Shown: positions 38,149-47,262 of the stretch, piece by piece | How positions within the stretch are numbered: position 1 is the stretch's first letter | Layout: every line of letters begins with the position of its first letter | Source: Pseudomonas sp. PSE14 | GTDB lineage: Bacteria > Pseudomonadota > Gammaproteobacteria > Pseudomonadales > Pseudomonadaceae | Length of the DNA: 64,000 nt | Reading direction: 5' to 3' | NCBI RefSeq assembly: GCF_029203285.1 | Contig: NZ_CP115669.1 | Coordinates: 992,001-1,056,000, forward strand | The notes under the pieces: model-generated | The model's database searches: none | Told to the model about the DNA's origin: nothing | The model's input: the letters and a program-made list of their open reading frames with translations, nothing else | Position numbers and translations under genes: made by a program

Positions 38149-38224
38149 GCCGGTGTAGCTCAGTCGGTAGAGCAGCTCATTCGTAATGAGAAGGTCGGGG
38201 GTTCGATTCCTCTTACCGGCACCA
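38149..38224 (+). tRNA. tRNA-Thr (CGT)
   Basis: A 76-base cloverleaf. Acceptor GCCGGTG pairs with TACCGGC (one G-T pair), the anticodon loop TTCGTAA gives CGT, and CCA is encoded. It is 89 bases after pilA. Confidence 0.95.
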
Positions 38225-38232
38225 GCTTCAAC

Positions 38233-38262
38233 AAAAGCCCCGCTTTCGAGCGGGGCTTTTGT
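38233..38262. terminator. Bidirectional terminator after tRNA-Thr and galE
   Basis: AAAAGCCCCGC and GCGGGGCTTTT form a stem around TTTCGA; A- and T-runs on both sides serve the tRNA (plus) and galE (minus). Confidence 0.88.
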
Positions 38263-38273
38263 TTGTCTGCGAT

Positions 38274-39296
38274 TCAGCTTTCGACATAGCCGTTGGGGTT
38301 GTGGCTCTGCCAGTTCCAGGCGTCGCGGCACATGTCTTCGATATCGCGGGTGGCGCGCCAGCGCAGTTCGTCGACGGCCAGGCCGGGGTCGGCGTGGTAG
38401 CTCGCCACGTCGCCCGGACGGCGATCGAGGAATTGCCGGGGTAGCGGATGGCCGCAGGCCTTTTCATAGGCGTCGATGATTTCCAGCACGCTATAGCCGC
38501 GTCCGGTACCGAGGTTGAAGGTGCGGATGCCTTGGGCGCCGTCCAGCCAGCGCAGGGCGCAGAGGTGGGCGTCGGCGAGGTCGCAGACGTGCAGGTAGTC
38601 GCGCACGCCGGTGCCGTCGGGTGTCGGGTAGTCGCTGCCGAATACCTGGATGAAGGGCCGTCTGCCGGTCGCCACTTGGGAGACGTAGGGCATCAGGTTG
38701 TTGGGGACGCCATTGGGGTGTTCGCCGATCTGTCCGCTGGCGTGGGCGCCGACCGGATTGAAGTAGCGCAGGATGGCGATTTTCCATTGCGGGTCGGCGT
38801 GGGCGATGTCGCGTAGCGCGATCTCCGCCATCAGTTTCGACTGGCCATAGGGGCTGGCCGGTGCCGTGGGGGCGTCCTCGCGGATAGGGCTTTGCGCGGT
38901 GAGCCCGTAGACCGTGGCGGAGGAGCTATAGATGAAGCGCTTTACACCGTGGCGCTGCATGACCTCGCACAGCGGCAGGGTGCCGGCGAAGTTGTTCTGG
39001 TAGTAGCTGATCGGTTTGGCGACCGATTCGGCAACGGACTTCAGGCCGGCGAGGTGGATGGTCGCCTCGATCGCATGTTCGCTGAAGAGCCGTTCGAGCG
39101 TGGCTTCGTTGCGGATGTCGCCTTCGATGAAGGGAATGGGCTGCCCGGTGAGCTGCTCGATCCGCCGTAGAGGGATGGTGGAGCTGTTGCAGAGGTTGTC
39201 CAGGATCACAGGGGTGAAGCCCTGCTTGATCAGCTCCATGCAGATGTGGGAGCCGATGTAGCCACAGCCCCCGGTCAACAGAACCTTTCTCGTCAT
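38274..39296 (-). CDS. galE: UDP-glucose 4-epimerase
   Basis: A 340-residue extended short-chain dehydrogenase. NAD site TGGCGYIGSH at residues 8-17, catalytic Ser region YSSSATVYG, catalytic YGQSK (Tyr/Lys), and the C-terminal GTGRGYSVLEIIDAYEK. It interconverts UDP-glucose and UDP-galactose for LPS and exopolysaccharide. In the P. aeruginosa layout nadC follows tRNA-Thr directly, so galE looks like an extra gene at this hot spot. No Leloir-pathway neighbours are present. Confidence 0.93.
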   Translation of the reverse strand: MTRKVLLTGGCGYIGSHICMELIKQGFTPVILDNLCNSSTIPLRRIEQLTGQPIPFIEGDIRNEATLERLFSEHAIEATIHLAGLKSVAESVAKPISYYQNNFAGTLPLCEVMQRHGVKRFIYSSSATVYGLTAQSPIREDAPTAPASPYGQSKLMAEIALRDIAHADPQWKIAILRYFNPVGAHASGQIGEHPNGVPNNLMPYVSQVATGRRPFIQVFGSDYPTPDGTGVRDYLHVCDLADAHLCALRWLDGAQGIRTFNLGTGRGYSVLEIIDAYEKACGHPLPRQFLDRRPGDVASYHADPGLAVDELRWRATRDIEDMCRDAWNWQSHNPNGYVES

Positions 39297-39596
39297 GATC
39301 TCGCCAATGCTTCCCTGTGCCGATTCGGCCGTCCTCGAATTCTCTCAGAGGCGGTCGAACCGACCCTATGCAGGGCGGCGTGATCGATTTGGCAACTTGG
39401 CGATTGGGCGGGGATCGCCGAAGGTGACGGCTCTTTCTCTGTGTAGGAGCGAGGGGGACGCCTAGTCCTTGCTCGCGGACCGCCCAAGCGCCGAGGTCAC
39501 CTGGAAAGCGTTCGCGAGCAAGCTCGCTCCTACAGAAAAGCGCAAAGGCCTTTCCAGCGCAGTCGTACCGACGCGCAGCAGGGCGTGAGCAGGTTC
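39297..39596. other. Intergenic gap between galE and nadC
   Basis: 300 bases between galE and nadC, which share the minus strand. The galE side should carry its promoter, and the right half is occupied by the REP element at 39442. No gene seen. Confidence 0.7.
39442..39534. repeat. REP-type palindrome, extended-arm variant
   Basis: The left arm is TGTAGGAGCGAGGGGGACGC then CTAGTCCTTGCTCGCGG; the right arm is the ordinary TTCGCGAGCAAGCTCGCTCC then TACA. The left arm carries an extra GGGGACGCC block, also seen at 44544-44637. Confidence 0.8.
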
Positions 39597-40445
39597 TTAC
39601 AGGCTCAAGCGCATCGACAGATCCAGCGCCTTCACGTCCTTGGTCAGGGTGCCGATGGAGATGTAGTCCACACCGGTCTCGGCGACGGTGCGCAGGGTCG
39701 CCTCGGTGATGCCGCCGGAGGCTTCCAGCTTGGCGCGACCGGCCGTGAGAGCGACGGCGGTGCGCATGTCATCCAGGCTCAGCTCGTCGAGCATGATGAT
39801 GTCGGCGCCGGCGTCCAGGGCCTGGCGCAGCTCGGCGAGGTCTTCCACTTCGATCTCCACCGGCTTGCCCGGGGCGATGCGGTGGGCCTCGGTGATGGCC
39901 TGGGCGATGCCGCCGCAGGCGGCGATGTGGTTTTCCTTGATCAGGAAGGCGTCGTACAGGCCGATGCGGTGGTTGTGGCAGCCGCCGCAGGTGATCGCGT
40001 ACTTCTGCGCCAGGCGCAGGCCGGGCAGGGTCTTGCGGGTGTCGAGCAGCTTCACGCCGGTGCCGTCGACCAGGTCGGCGTAGTGGCGCGCGCGGGTGGC
40101 GGTGCCGGAAAGCAGCTGGAGGAAGTTCAGGGCGCTGCGCTCGCCGGTGAGCAGGGCGCGGGCCGGGCCTTCGAGGGTGAACAGGGTCTGGTCGGCGCTG
40201 ACTCGCTCGCCGTCCTTGACCTGCCACTTCACCTGGACGCGCGGGTCAACCTGGCGGAAGACCTCGTCGACCCAGGCGCTGCCGGCCACGGTGGCGTTCT
40301 CGCGGGTGATGATGCGTGCGGCGGCGTTGCGCTCGGCGGGGATCAGCTGGGCGGTGATGTCGCCGCTGCCCACGTCTTCGGCCAGGGCGGCGCGCACGTT
40401 GGCCTGTATTTCCCCGGAAAGCTCGGCGAGGGTGAGGTTCGGCAT
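39597..40445 (-). CDS. nadC: Nicotinate-nucleotide (quinolinate) pyrophosphorylase
   Basis: A 282-residue type II phosphoribosyltransferase. Motifs include [39 protein letters not shown] (quinolinate site) and [20 protein letters not shown] with SIGTLT for the phosphate. It converts quinolinate and PRPP to NaMN in NAD synthesis. It is divergent from the DUF1631 gene. Confidence 0.95.
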   Translation of the reverse strand: MPNLTLAELSGEIQANVRAALAEDVGSGDITAQLIPAERNAAARIITRENATVAGSAWVDEVFRQVDPRVQVKWQVKDGERVSADQTLFTLEGPARALLTGERSALNFLQLLSGTATRARHYADLVDGTGVKLLDTRKTLPGLRLAQKYAITCGGCHNHRIGLYDAFLIKENHIAACGGIAQAITEAHRIAPGKPVEIEVEDLAELRQALDAGADIIMLDELSLDDMRTAVALTAGRAKLEASGGITEATLRTVAETGVDYISIGTLTKDVKALDLSMRLSL

Positions 40446-40589
40446 GGAGGGCTCCTGTTCGCAGTGGCGGGATTATACGGGCGGCGGGCTCTTGCGGGTA
40501 TCGATTGGCGTTTGGCTCTGGCCGATCATCTGTCAGACAAACGGCAGCGGAATCGGCGTGAATTTCTTCAAGTTTGCGAGAAATGACTC

Positions 40590-40617
40590 TTGGTTGTTCA
40601 AGAAGCTTCCCTATAAT
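40590..40617 (+). promoter_or_regulatory. Sigma-70 promoter before the DUF1631 gene
   Basis: TTGGTT at 40590 and a consensus TATAAT at 40612, 16 bases apart, about 115 bases before the start at 40731. Confidence 0.65.
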
Positions 40618-40730
40618 GGACTCGAACAGCCCTACTTTTTGACGCCACGAATTTGACGTTAAGGACAACGCTTCGATGACTGTTGGTACCGCCAGCCAGC
40701 CCCGCCAGGGCTGACGGCAGGAGACGTGTG

Positions 40731-43028
40731 ATGCAGAAGGATGCGAACGCGAACGTAGTGCCGCTGAACAAGCCGGCAGCTTCCGAACAGTCGCCGAATT
40801 CGTTCGCCGGGCGTTTGCCGGCGGCGCTGGTCAGTGTGCGCGACAAAGTCGCCATCCAGCTGCGTCAGGCCATGCAGGCGCTGTTCGACAACGCCGACGA
40901 TACCCTGTTCGAGATGGCGGATCGCGCCTCCAACAACACCGAGCAGAGCGCCTATTTCGAAGCCATGCGCGACCTGCGCCTCAAGCGCAAGAGCATCGAA
41001 CGCGGCTTCCTGCAGAAAGTCTTCGAGCAATTCGCCAGTCTCGGTCAATACGAGATCGGCAGGTCGTCGCCGTTGGAGTCCGTCTCCTACGACAATCTCA
41101 GCCTGGTCCAGAACGATGAGCTGGAGGAGGCTGTGGCGCTGGATGCCATGGTCGGCAAGGTCATGAGCCGCGATGGTGTGGCGCTGGGGCACCTCACGAC
41201 CCGCCTCAACAAGCTGGTCAGCAAGAAGGTCGAGGACAAGACCAACCCGCTGGGCCCGCGCCTGCTGAGCGAGGCGTTCCTCGAGGCATGTCAGGGGCTG
41301 GGCGTCGAGATCAAGGTCAAGCTGATCATCCTCAAGCTGTTCGACAAGTATGTGCTGGCCGAGGCCGAGCAGCTGTATGCCGAGGCCAACCAGACGCTGA
41401 TCGCCCTCGGCGTACTGCCGGAACTCAAGAACGTGCCGCTGCGCCGTCCGCCGCAGCGGAGCGCCCCCAGCCAGGCTGCTAGCGCGGCGCCGGTGGCTGG
41501 CGCGGTGGAGCAGACCGGCACGCAGTACCTGGACAGCGAGTCCCAGGCGGCTTTCGCGGCCTTGCAGGACCTGCTCTCGCAGGTGCGCGGCAGCACCGTC
41601 GCGCCGAGCCGCGCAGTGCCCGCCGACGCGGTGCCGATCACCAGCAACGACCTGATGCGCCTGCTTTCCCACCTGCAATCGCACTTGCCGGCGCAGACCA
41701 TCGATGAGATTGATGTCCGCCAGCACCTGGATCACCTGCTGACCCGCGTCAGCTCCAAGAGCGGCCGCTCCCGCGTGGTTGGCCAGGTCGACGAGGACGT
41801 CATCAACCTCGTCTCCATGCTCTTCGAATTCATTCTCGATGACCGCACCCTGCCGGACTCGCTGAAGGCCCTGATCGGCCGCATGCAGATTCCGATGCTC
41901 AAGGTCGCGGTGCTCGACAAGACCTTCTTCAGCCGTGGCAGCCACCCGGCGCGCCGCCTGCTCAACGAGATCGCTTCGGCGGCCCTGGGCTGGGCCGAGC
42001 AGACCGACGGCCAGCGTGACTACCTGTACCAGAAGATCGAGCAGGTGGTGATGCGCCTGCTGAACGACTTCGTCGACGACCCGGCGATCTTCTCCGAACT
42101 GCTCGACGAGTTCATCGCCTTCACGGGCGACGAGCGCCGTCGCAGCGACCTGCTCGAACAGCGCACCCGCGACGCCGAGGAAGGCCGCGCCCGCGCCGAG
42201 CTGGCGCGCCAGGACGTGGAGCAGGTGCTCAATGAGCGTCTGCTGGGCCGCACCCTGCCGGAAGTGGTGGTACGTCTGCTGCAGGAAGCCTGGAGCAAGG
42301 TGCTGCTGCTGACCTGCCTCAAGCACGGCACGGCTTCCACCGAGTGGGAGTCCGCGCTGGCCACCATGGACGATCTGATCTGGAGTGTGGAACCCCACGA
42401 AGATCCGGATTCGCGCCTGCGCCTGCTGGAGATGGTCCCGCAACTGCTCAAGTCGCTGCGCGAAGGGCTGGCTTCCGCCGCCTTCGATCCGTTCTCCACC
42501 GGGGAATTCTTCAGCCGCCTGGAAGGGCTGCACGTACAGGCCTTCCAACGCTACAAGCAGGCTGAAGAGCGCAGGGCGGCCGCTCTGGACGACGATCTGC
42601 CGCTGCTCGACGAGCCGCTGGAAGCCACGGCGGAGGTCACCTCGGCCGCGCTGCAGCCGGCGATGGTGGCGGTGGTCGCGGAAATCGTCCTCGCTACGCC
42701 TGACGAAGTCCGGGCGGAGGAGTCCGAACAAGTGCTCGCCGATGACGACGAGTCGCTGCGCCGGGTCGACGATCTGCGGGTCGGCAGTTGGGTAGAGATC
42801 CAGGAAGACGAAGAGCACAAGCTGCGCTGCAAGCTGGCGGCGGTGATTCGTCCGAGCTGCCGCTACATCTTCGTCAACCGCACCGGCATGAAGGTGCTGG
42901 AGAAGACCCGCATGGGCCTGGCCCTGGAGTTCCATCGCAATGCCGTGCGCCTGCTGGACGACGCGCTGTTGTTCGACCGTGCCTTGGAGTCGGTGATCGG
43001 CAATCTGCGCCGCCTGAAGAACGCCTGA
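40731..43028 (+). CDS. DUF1631 family protein (second paralog)
   Basis: A 765-residue soluble protein of the same family as the gene at 10935-13259. Matching blocks: LFDNADDTLFEMADRASNNT near the N-terminus, VDEDVINLVSMLFEFILDDR in the middle, and a C-terminal GSWVEI, CKLAAVIRPSCRYIFVNRTG unit resembling a PilZ-like barrel. The start at 40731 follows GGCAGGAG; the frame opens earlier but is unconserved. It stands between nadC and ampD with its own promoter and no PilZ partner gene. The function is unknown. Confidence 0.85.
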   Translation: MQKDANANVVPLNKPAASEQSPNSFAGRLPAALVSVRDKVAIQLRQAMQALFDNADDTLFEMADRASNNTEQSAYFEAMRDLRLKRKSIERGFLQKVFEQFASLGQYEIGRSSPLESVSYDNLSLVQNDELEEAVALDAMVGKVMSRDGVALGHLTTRLNKLVSKKVEDKTNPLGPRLLSEAFLEACQGLGVEIKVKLIILKLFDKYVLAEAEQLYAEANQTLIALGVLPELKNVPLRRPPQRSAPSQAASAAPVAGAVEQTGTQYLDSESQAAFAALQDLLSQVRGSTVAPSRAVPADAVPITSNDLMRLLSHLQSHLPAQTIDEIDVRQHLDHLLTRVSSKSGRSRVVGQVDEDVINLVSMLFEFILDDRTLPDSLKALIGRMQIPMLKVAVLDKTFFSRGSHPARRLLNEIASAALGWAEQTDGQRDYLYQKIEQVVMRLLNDFVDDPAIFSELLDEFIAFTGDERRRSDLLEQRTRDAEEGRARAELARQDVEQVLNERLLGRTLPEVVVRLLQEAWSKVLLLTCLKHGTASTEWESALATMDDLIWSVEPHEDPDSRLRLLEMVPQLLKSLREGLASAAFDPFSTGEFFSRLEGLHVQAFQRYKQAEERRAAALDDDLPLLDEPLEATAEVTSAALQPAMVAVVAEIVLATPDEVRAEESEQVLADDDESLRRVDDLRVGSWVEIQEDEEHKLRCKLAAVIRPSCRYIFVNRTGMKVLEKTRMGLALEFHRNAVRLLDDALLFDRALESVIGNLRRLKNA

Positions 43029-43113
43029 GCGCACCGCGCCCTGCGGTGCGCTGATCGGCGAGTTCATTTCCCCGTGCCGCTGCTTTAGAGTGGGGTTCTG
43101 CCAAGGAGCCCCC

Positions 43114-43677
43114 ATGCAGCTCGATCCCCTTACCGGCTGGTGCCAAGGCGCCCAGCATTGCCCCTCGCCGAACTTCAACGCCCGCCCCGACGGCGAGGTG
43201 GTGTCGTTGCTGGTGATCCATAACATCAGCCTGCCGCCGGGCCAGTTCGGCACCTGCAAGGTTCAGGAGTTCTTCCAGAACCGTCTCGACGCCGACGAGC
43301 ATCCCTATTTTGCCAGCATCGCTGTCATGACCGTTTCGGCGCACTTCCTCATCGAGCGCGACGGTTCGCTGTTCCAGTTCGTGTCGTGCAACGAGCGGGC
43401 CTGGCATGCCGGCGTGTCGCGCTTCGACGGGCGCGAGAACTGCAATGATTTTTCCATCGGCATCGAACTGGAAGGGACCGACTGCGATCCGTATAGCGAT
43501 CGCCAGTACGAGGTCCTGGCGGAACTGACCCGGCAACTGATGGCCGGCTATCCGGCCATCACCCCGGCGCGCATCCAGGGGCATTGCGACATCGCCCCCG
43601 AGCGCAAGACCGACCCGGGCGAGGCGTTTGACTGGGCCCGCTATTTCGCCGCCATCGGTGCAAAGGAGTCGATATGA
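43114..43677 (+). CDS. ampD: 1,6-anhydro-N-acetylmuramyl-L-alanine amidase AmpD
   Basis: A 187-residue zinc amidase_2. Zinc and catalytic residues lie in LLVIHNISLPPG, GIELEGTD and GHCDIAPERKTDPG. The cytoplasmic enzyme removes peptides from 1,6-anhydro-muropeptides; its loss derepresses AmpC beta-lactamase in Pseudomonas. ATG 43114 follows AAGGAG. It overlaps ampE by ATGA. Confidence 0.95.
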   Translation: MQLDPLTGWCQGAQHCPSPNFNARPDGEVVSLLVIHNISLPPGQFGTCKVQEFFQNRLDADEHPYFASIAVMTVSAHFLIERDGSLFQFVSCNERAWHAGVSRFDGRENCNDFSIGIELEGTDCDPYSDRQYEVLAELTRQLMAGYPAITPARIQGHCDIAPERKTDPGEAFDWARYFAAIGAKESI

Positions 43678-44510
43678 GTTTCCTGGTGTTGTTGCTGGTG
43701 CTGGCGGTCGAGAAGCTTTCCGCCTGGCGCGCGCGGTTGCAGCGCGACAGCTTGTGGCTTGGCTGGCTGGAGACAGTGGGCAGTGTTCCGTCGCTGCTGG
43801 CGAAGCCTTGGCTCGGACTGCTGGTCGCCGTGTTGCCGCCCTTGCTGCTGCTCGCCCTGCTGCTGACCCTGCTGGAGCCCGTCGCCTATGGGCTGCTGGC
43901 TTTGCCGGTGCACCTGCTGGTGGTGGTCTGGAGCCTGGGGCGCGGCGACATCCTGCGGGCCATCGGCCCCTTCCGCGATGCCTGGCGCCGCGAGGACGCC
44001 CAGGGGGCCTACCACGTCGCCGAGCGCGACCTCGGCGTGCAGGCCGACAACGACGACGAGCTGCTGGCGCAGGTGCAGGGCACGCTGGTGTGGCAGGCTT
44101 ATCAGGCATTCTTCGCGGTGATCTTCTGGTACGCCTTGCTGGGCCCGGTGGCGGCGCTGACCTACCGCCTGCTGGCCATCGCGGCGGAGCAGGGGCGGCA
44201 CGCGGAACTGCGCGAGCGCGCCGTCCAGCTGCGCCATGCGTTCGACTGGCTGCCGGCGCGGGCGCTGGTGCTGAGTTTCGCCCTAGTGGGCAACTTCGTC
44301 GCCGTCAGCGGCAGCCTGCTGCATGACCTGCTGGCCTGGGACGTGCCCGCTGCCCGGCTGCTGGCGCGTGCCGGCTACGTGGCTGAGGATTTCAATGAAG
44401 GCGGGTTGGGTGCCAAGGGCGTCGCCAGCCTGGATGCGCTCTGGCAACTGCTGGTGCGTTCGGCGGTGCTCTGGTACGCCGTGTTCGCCATCTGGACCCT
44501 GCTGCTGTAA
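43674..44510 (+). CDS. ampE: Inner-membrane protein AmpE
   Basis: A 278-residue membrane protein with about four helices (starting at PWLGLLVAVLPPLLLLALLL) and a cytoplasmic loop (about 90-130). It is linked to ampD by an overlapping stop/start. A sensory role in beta-lactamase induction has been proposed for the family but is not firm. Confidence 0.92.
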   Translation: MSFLVLLLVLAVEKLSAWRARLQRDSLWLGWLETVGSVPSLLAKPWLGLLVAVLPPLLLLALLLTLLEPVAYGLLALPVHLLVVVWSLGRGDILRAIGPFRDAWRREDAQGAYHVAERDLGVQADNDDELLAQVQGTLVWQAYQAFFAVIFWYALLGPVAALTYRLLAIAAEQGRHAELRERAVQLRHAFDWLPARALVLSFALVGNFVAVSGSLLHDLLAWDVPAARLLARAGYVAEDFNEGGLGAKGVASLDALWQLLVRSAVLWYAVFAIWTLLL

Positions 44511-44543
44511 GCCTGTTTCCGATCTGCCGCGCGTCGGCACGAC

Positions 44544-44637
44544 TGTAGGAGCGAGCTTGCTCGCGAACCGCACAGCCTCGTAGCTGCCCGGCAATTCCAT
44601 TCGCGAGCAAGGACTGGGCGTCCCCTTCGTTCCTACA
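44544..44637. repeat. REP-type palindrome, extended-arm variant
   Basis: The left arm is ordinary (TGTAGGAGCGAGCTTGCTCG); the right arm is the extended form (CGAGCAAGGACTGGGCGTCC then CCTTCGTTCCTACA). It is the mirror of the element at 39442, where the extended arm is on the left. Confidence 0.8.
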
Positions 44638-44876
44638 GGTTTGGCTCAGCTTCGGCGGATAAGCAGAGCTGCTGTAAGTGCCTGATGCCGGCCGCGCTGC
44701 CGTTGGTCCGGTGATGGCATTTTAACCTTAAGTTACAGAACTCCCTGCCGATATCAGGTACACAGAAGCCTGTGCGCGCCGATCCGGTCTGTGATGTTCA
44801 TCACGAGCCGTTCCGGCGAGCGCGCGTGCGGCGTGCACCAGCCCAGGGCGCGCCTGCCATCCCCGACAAGCGACAT

Positions 44877-44884
44877 AACAATAA
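44877..44884 (+). promoter_or_regulatory. Candidate Hfq/Crc A-rich motif
   Basis: AACAATAA fits the AAnAAnAA pattern bound by Hfq and Crc. It is 21 bases before the chosen start codon and close to the ribosome site AGGAG. Confidence 0.4.
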
Positions 44885-44904
44885 CGGGAACAGGAGACGT
44901 CTTT

Positions 44905-46935
44905 GTGAGGACTGTGCTCTATCCGGCCATCGCGCTGATGAACCGCCTGAGCTTCGGCATGAAGTTCAGCCTGATCAGCGTGCTGTTTTTCCTGCCGATG
45001 CTGATCACCAACTTCTACCTGGTGCGCGATTCCTATCGCCAGTTCGTCAGCACCCGCGCCGAACTTCAAAGCCTGCAGCTGATCGGCGATGGCCAGCAGA
45101 TCCGCCGCAACGTCGAAGCCTATAACGACCTCCTGCAGATCAACAGCGTGCTCGGCCAGTCCAGCAAGGGCAGCGGCATCGATGGGCGCGTCAGCAAGGT
45201 GCACAAGGAATTGCTGGCGCAGATCGCCGCGCTGCAGCCGGTCACCCAGGATGCCGAGCAGGTCGCCGAGTTCAACACCCGGCGCGATGAACTGCTCAGC
45301 TCCCTCAAGAGCGTGGAGAGCGAAGGCTCGCTGCAGAGCAAGGCAGCCACGGCGGCACGCATGGTCAACCAGGCACAGGTCTTCAACAAGCTGCTGCTGT
45401 CCCATGGCGGGCTGAGCCAGGACGACGCCCGCGACGTGCGCCAGCTCGCCGAACTGATCACCGTCGTCACGCCGCACATCACCCAGACCCTCAGTGTGGG
45501 CCGCACCATCGGCTCCAGCGCATTGGGCCAGGGCTTCCTCAATTCGGCTTCCAGCGAGCGCTTCAATGACCTGCTGCAGGACCTGGAAAAACTCCACGTC
45601 GAATACGGTCTGAAGCTGCAGGACGCCCTGGGTGGCAGCGCTGCCGCCCAGGCCGCGCTGTCCGCCGATGCCGAGGCCAGCCGCGAGACCCTGAAGAGCC
45701 AGGGCAAGCTCTTCGAGGACAAGGTGGTGATGGCCGACACCCTCGACACCCCCTGGGCCGATTTCTACGACCAGGTCAGCCGCGCGATGGACAAGACCTA
45801 CCGCCTCGACGACCAGGTCCTGGCGTTCGTCGATCACGCGCTGCAGGAGCGCCTGGCCAGCAAGCAGCGGCAGATGCTGTTGCTGGTGGTGGCGCTGCTG
45901 GTGGTGTTCCTCGCCATCGGCTACCTGTACAGCGGCTTCTACGTGTCCACCCGCACCACCCTCAAGAGCCTGGGGCAGATGATGGAGCGCGTTGCCTCCG
46001 GCGACATGACGGTCACCTTCCATGCTCAGAGCCGCGACGAACTCGGCGAGCTGGGGCAGGCGTTCAACCAGACGGTGGCGAGGATTCATGACCTCATCGA
46101 GCAGGTCGGGCGCACCGTCGCCGAGGTCGAGCGGCAGACCGTACGGGTCGAGTCGGTGTCCGCCGAGAGCAACCAGGCGGTGACCGGCCAGCGTAACCAG
46201 ATCGAGCAGGTTGCCACGGCGATGAACCAGATGGCAGCCACTGCGCAGGAGGTCGCACGCAGCGCCGCCGTGGCAGTGGGCAGCGCGCACAACGTCAATC
46301 AGGAGACCGCCAGCGGGCGCGCCCTGGTGGCGTCGCAGGTCGGCAGCATCCAGCGCTTGGCCGGCGAGATCGACGAGTCGGTGGCGGTGATCAACCAGCT
46401 GGCGGCCGACAGCGCCTCCATCAGCCGCGTGTTGGATGTGATCAAGGGCATCGCCGAGCAGACCAACCTGCTGGCGCTCAACGCCGCCATCGAAGCCGCG
46501 CGAGCCGGCGAGCAGGGCCGCGGCTTCGCGGTGGTGGCCGACGAGGTGCGGACGCTGGCCAAGCGCACCCAGCAGTCCACCGAGGAAATCGAGCAGATGA
46601 TCGCTCGCCTGCAGAATGGCGTCGGCGCGGCGGTGAAGGCGATGGGCAGCAGCCACCACACCGCCGACGGTACCGTGAGCCAGTCGGAGCAGGTGCAGCT
46701 GGCGCTGGAGAACATCCTCCAGGCGGTGGGCGCCATCGTCGACCAGAACCAGCAGATCGCCGCCGCCGCCGAGCAGCAGACGGCGGTCGCCCATGACATC
46801 GACCAGAACATCGTGCAGATCAACCAGGCCGGCGAGCGTACCGCCGAAGGCGCCAGCGAGACCGAGCGCGCCAGCCGCGAGCTGACCGGGCAGGTGGTCG
46901 AGCTCAAGCGCCTGATCGGCGCGTTCCGGGTCTGA
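44905..46935 (+). CDS. Methyl-accepting chemotaxis protein
   Basis: A 676-residue transmembrane receptor. TM1 is near residues 20-40 (FSLISVLFFLPMLITNFYLV), followed by about 275 periplasmic residues that are almost all helical, a size that fits a helical bimodular (HBM-like) sensor. TM2 is LLLVVALLVVFLAIGYLYSG, then a HAMP domain, a methylation region and the signalling hairpin (IAEQTNLLALNAAIEAARAG). The ligand cannot be read. I chose GTG 44905 because it follows CAGGAG and leads straight into conserved sequence. In P. aeruginosa a receptor also follows ampE. Confidence 0.92.
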   Translation: MRTVLYPAIALMNRLSFGMKFSLISVLFFLPMLITNFYLVRDSYRQFVSTRAELQSLQLIGDGQQIRRNVEAYNDLLQINSVLGQSSKGSGIDGRVSKVHKELLAQIAALQPVTQDAEQVAEFNTRRDELLSSLKSVESEGSLQSKAATAARMVNQAQVFNKLLLSHGGLSQDDARDVRQLAELITVVTPHITQTLSVGRTIGSSALGQGFLNSASSERFNDLLQDLEKLHVEYGLKLQDALGGSAAAQAALSADAEASRETLKSQGKLFEDKVVMADTLDTPWADFYDQVSRAMDKTYRLDDQVLAFVDHALQERLASKQRQMLLLVVALLVVFLAIGYLYSGFYVSTRTTLKSLGQMMERVASGDMTVTFHAQSRDELGELGQAFNQTVARIHDLIEQVGRTVAEVERQTVRVESVSAESNQAVTGQRNQIEQVATAMNQMAATAQEVARSAAVAVGSAHNVNQETASGRALVASQVGSIQRLAGEIDESVAVINQLAADSASISRVLDVIKGIAEQTNLLALNAAIEAARAGEQGRGFAVVADEVRTLAKRTQQSTEEIEQMIARLQNGVGAAVKAMGSSHHTADGTVSQSEQVQLALENILQAVGAIVDQNQQIAAAAEQQTAVAHDIDQNIVQINQAGERTAEGASETERASRELTGQVVELKRLIGAFRV

Positions 46936-46955
46936 GAAAGGGTTTTCATCAGCAG

Positions 46956-47006
46956 CCCGGTATCCGCGCGAGCGCAAGGACGCTTCCCCATCTCGCGGAT
47001 GCCGGG
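46956..47006. repeat. Long inverted repeat after the chemoreceptor gene
   Basis: CCCGGTATCCGCG (46956-46968) pairs with CGCGGATGCCGGG (46994-47006), 13 positions with one wobble, around a 25-base loop. No T-run follows, so it is not a standard terminator. Confidence 0.65.
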
Positions 47007-47043
47007 TTGTCGGTGAATTCACTCCATGCTGGGCCGTGCGTGG

Positions 47044-47070
47044 GGCGTGTAACGCTCCGCGTTATACGCC
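47044..47070. repeat. GGCGTATAACG-type palindrome
   Basis: GGCGTGTAACG and CGTTATACGCC surround CTCCG. One of three copies in the window (others at 54870 and 55009). Confidence 0.75.
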
Positions 47071-47182
47071 GATTGGCCTTGGCCGGGCGCCCCACGGTTT
47101 CCAGTGGTCGCGCGGGATCGATGGGTATCGCACTCCACTCATCCTACGGGGCCGATCTGAAGGTCTGACGGTGGGCAACGAC

Positions 47183-47262
47183 TGTAGGAGCGAGCTTGCT
47201 CGCGAACCGCCCAGCCTCCAATTCATCCGGTAAATCCGTTCGCGAGCAAGCTCGCTCCTACA
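47183..47262. repeat. REP-type palindrome
   Basis: Two ordinary arms in perfect inverse order: TGTAGGAGCGAGCTTGCTCG and its reverse complement ending CTCCTACA, 15 bases beyond the tatD stop. Confidence 0.85.

Larger units (their letters stand above)
44511..44904 (+). other. Intergenic region between ampE and the chemoreceptor gene
   Basis: 394 bases. The left part holds the REP element (44544-44637); the right part should hold the receptor promoter and leader, including the A-rich motif at 44877. No gene seen. Confidence 0.7.

Noticed and set aside
38149-38224. Integrated element at tRNA-Thr
   Set aside because: No integrase or duplicate tRNA end nearby; galE alone does not make a mobile element.
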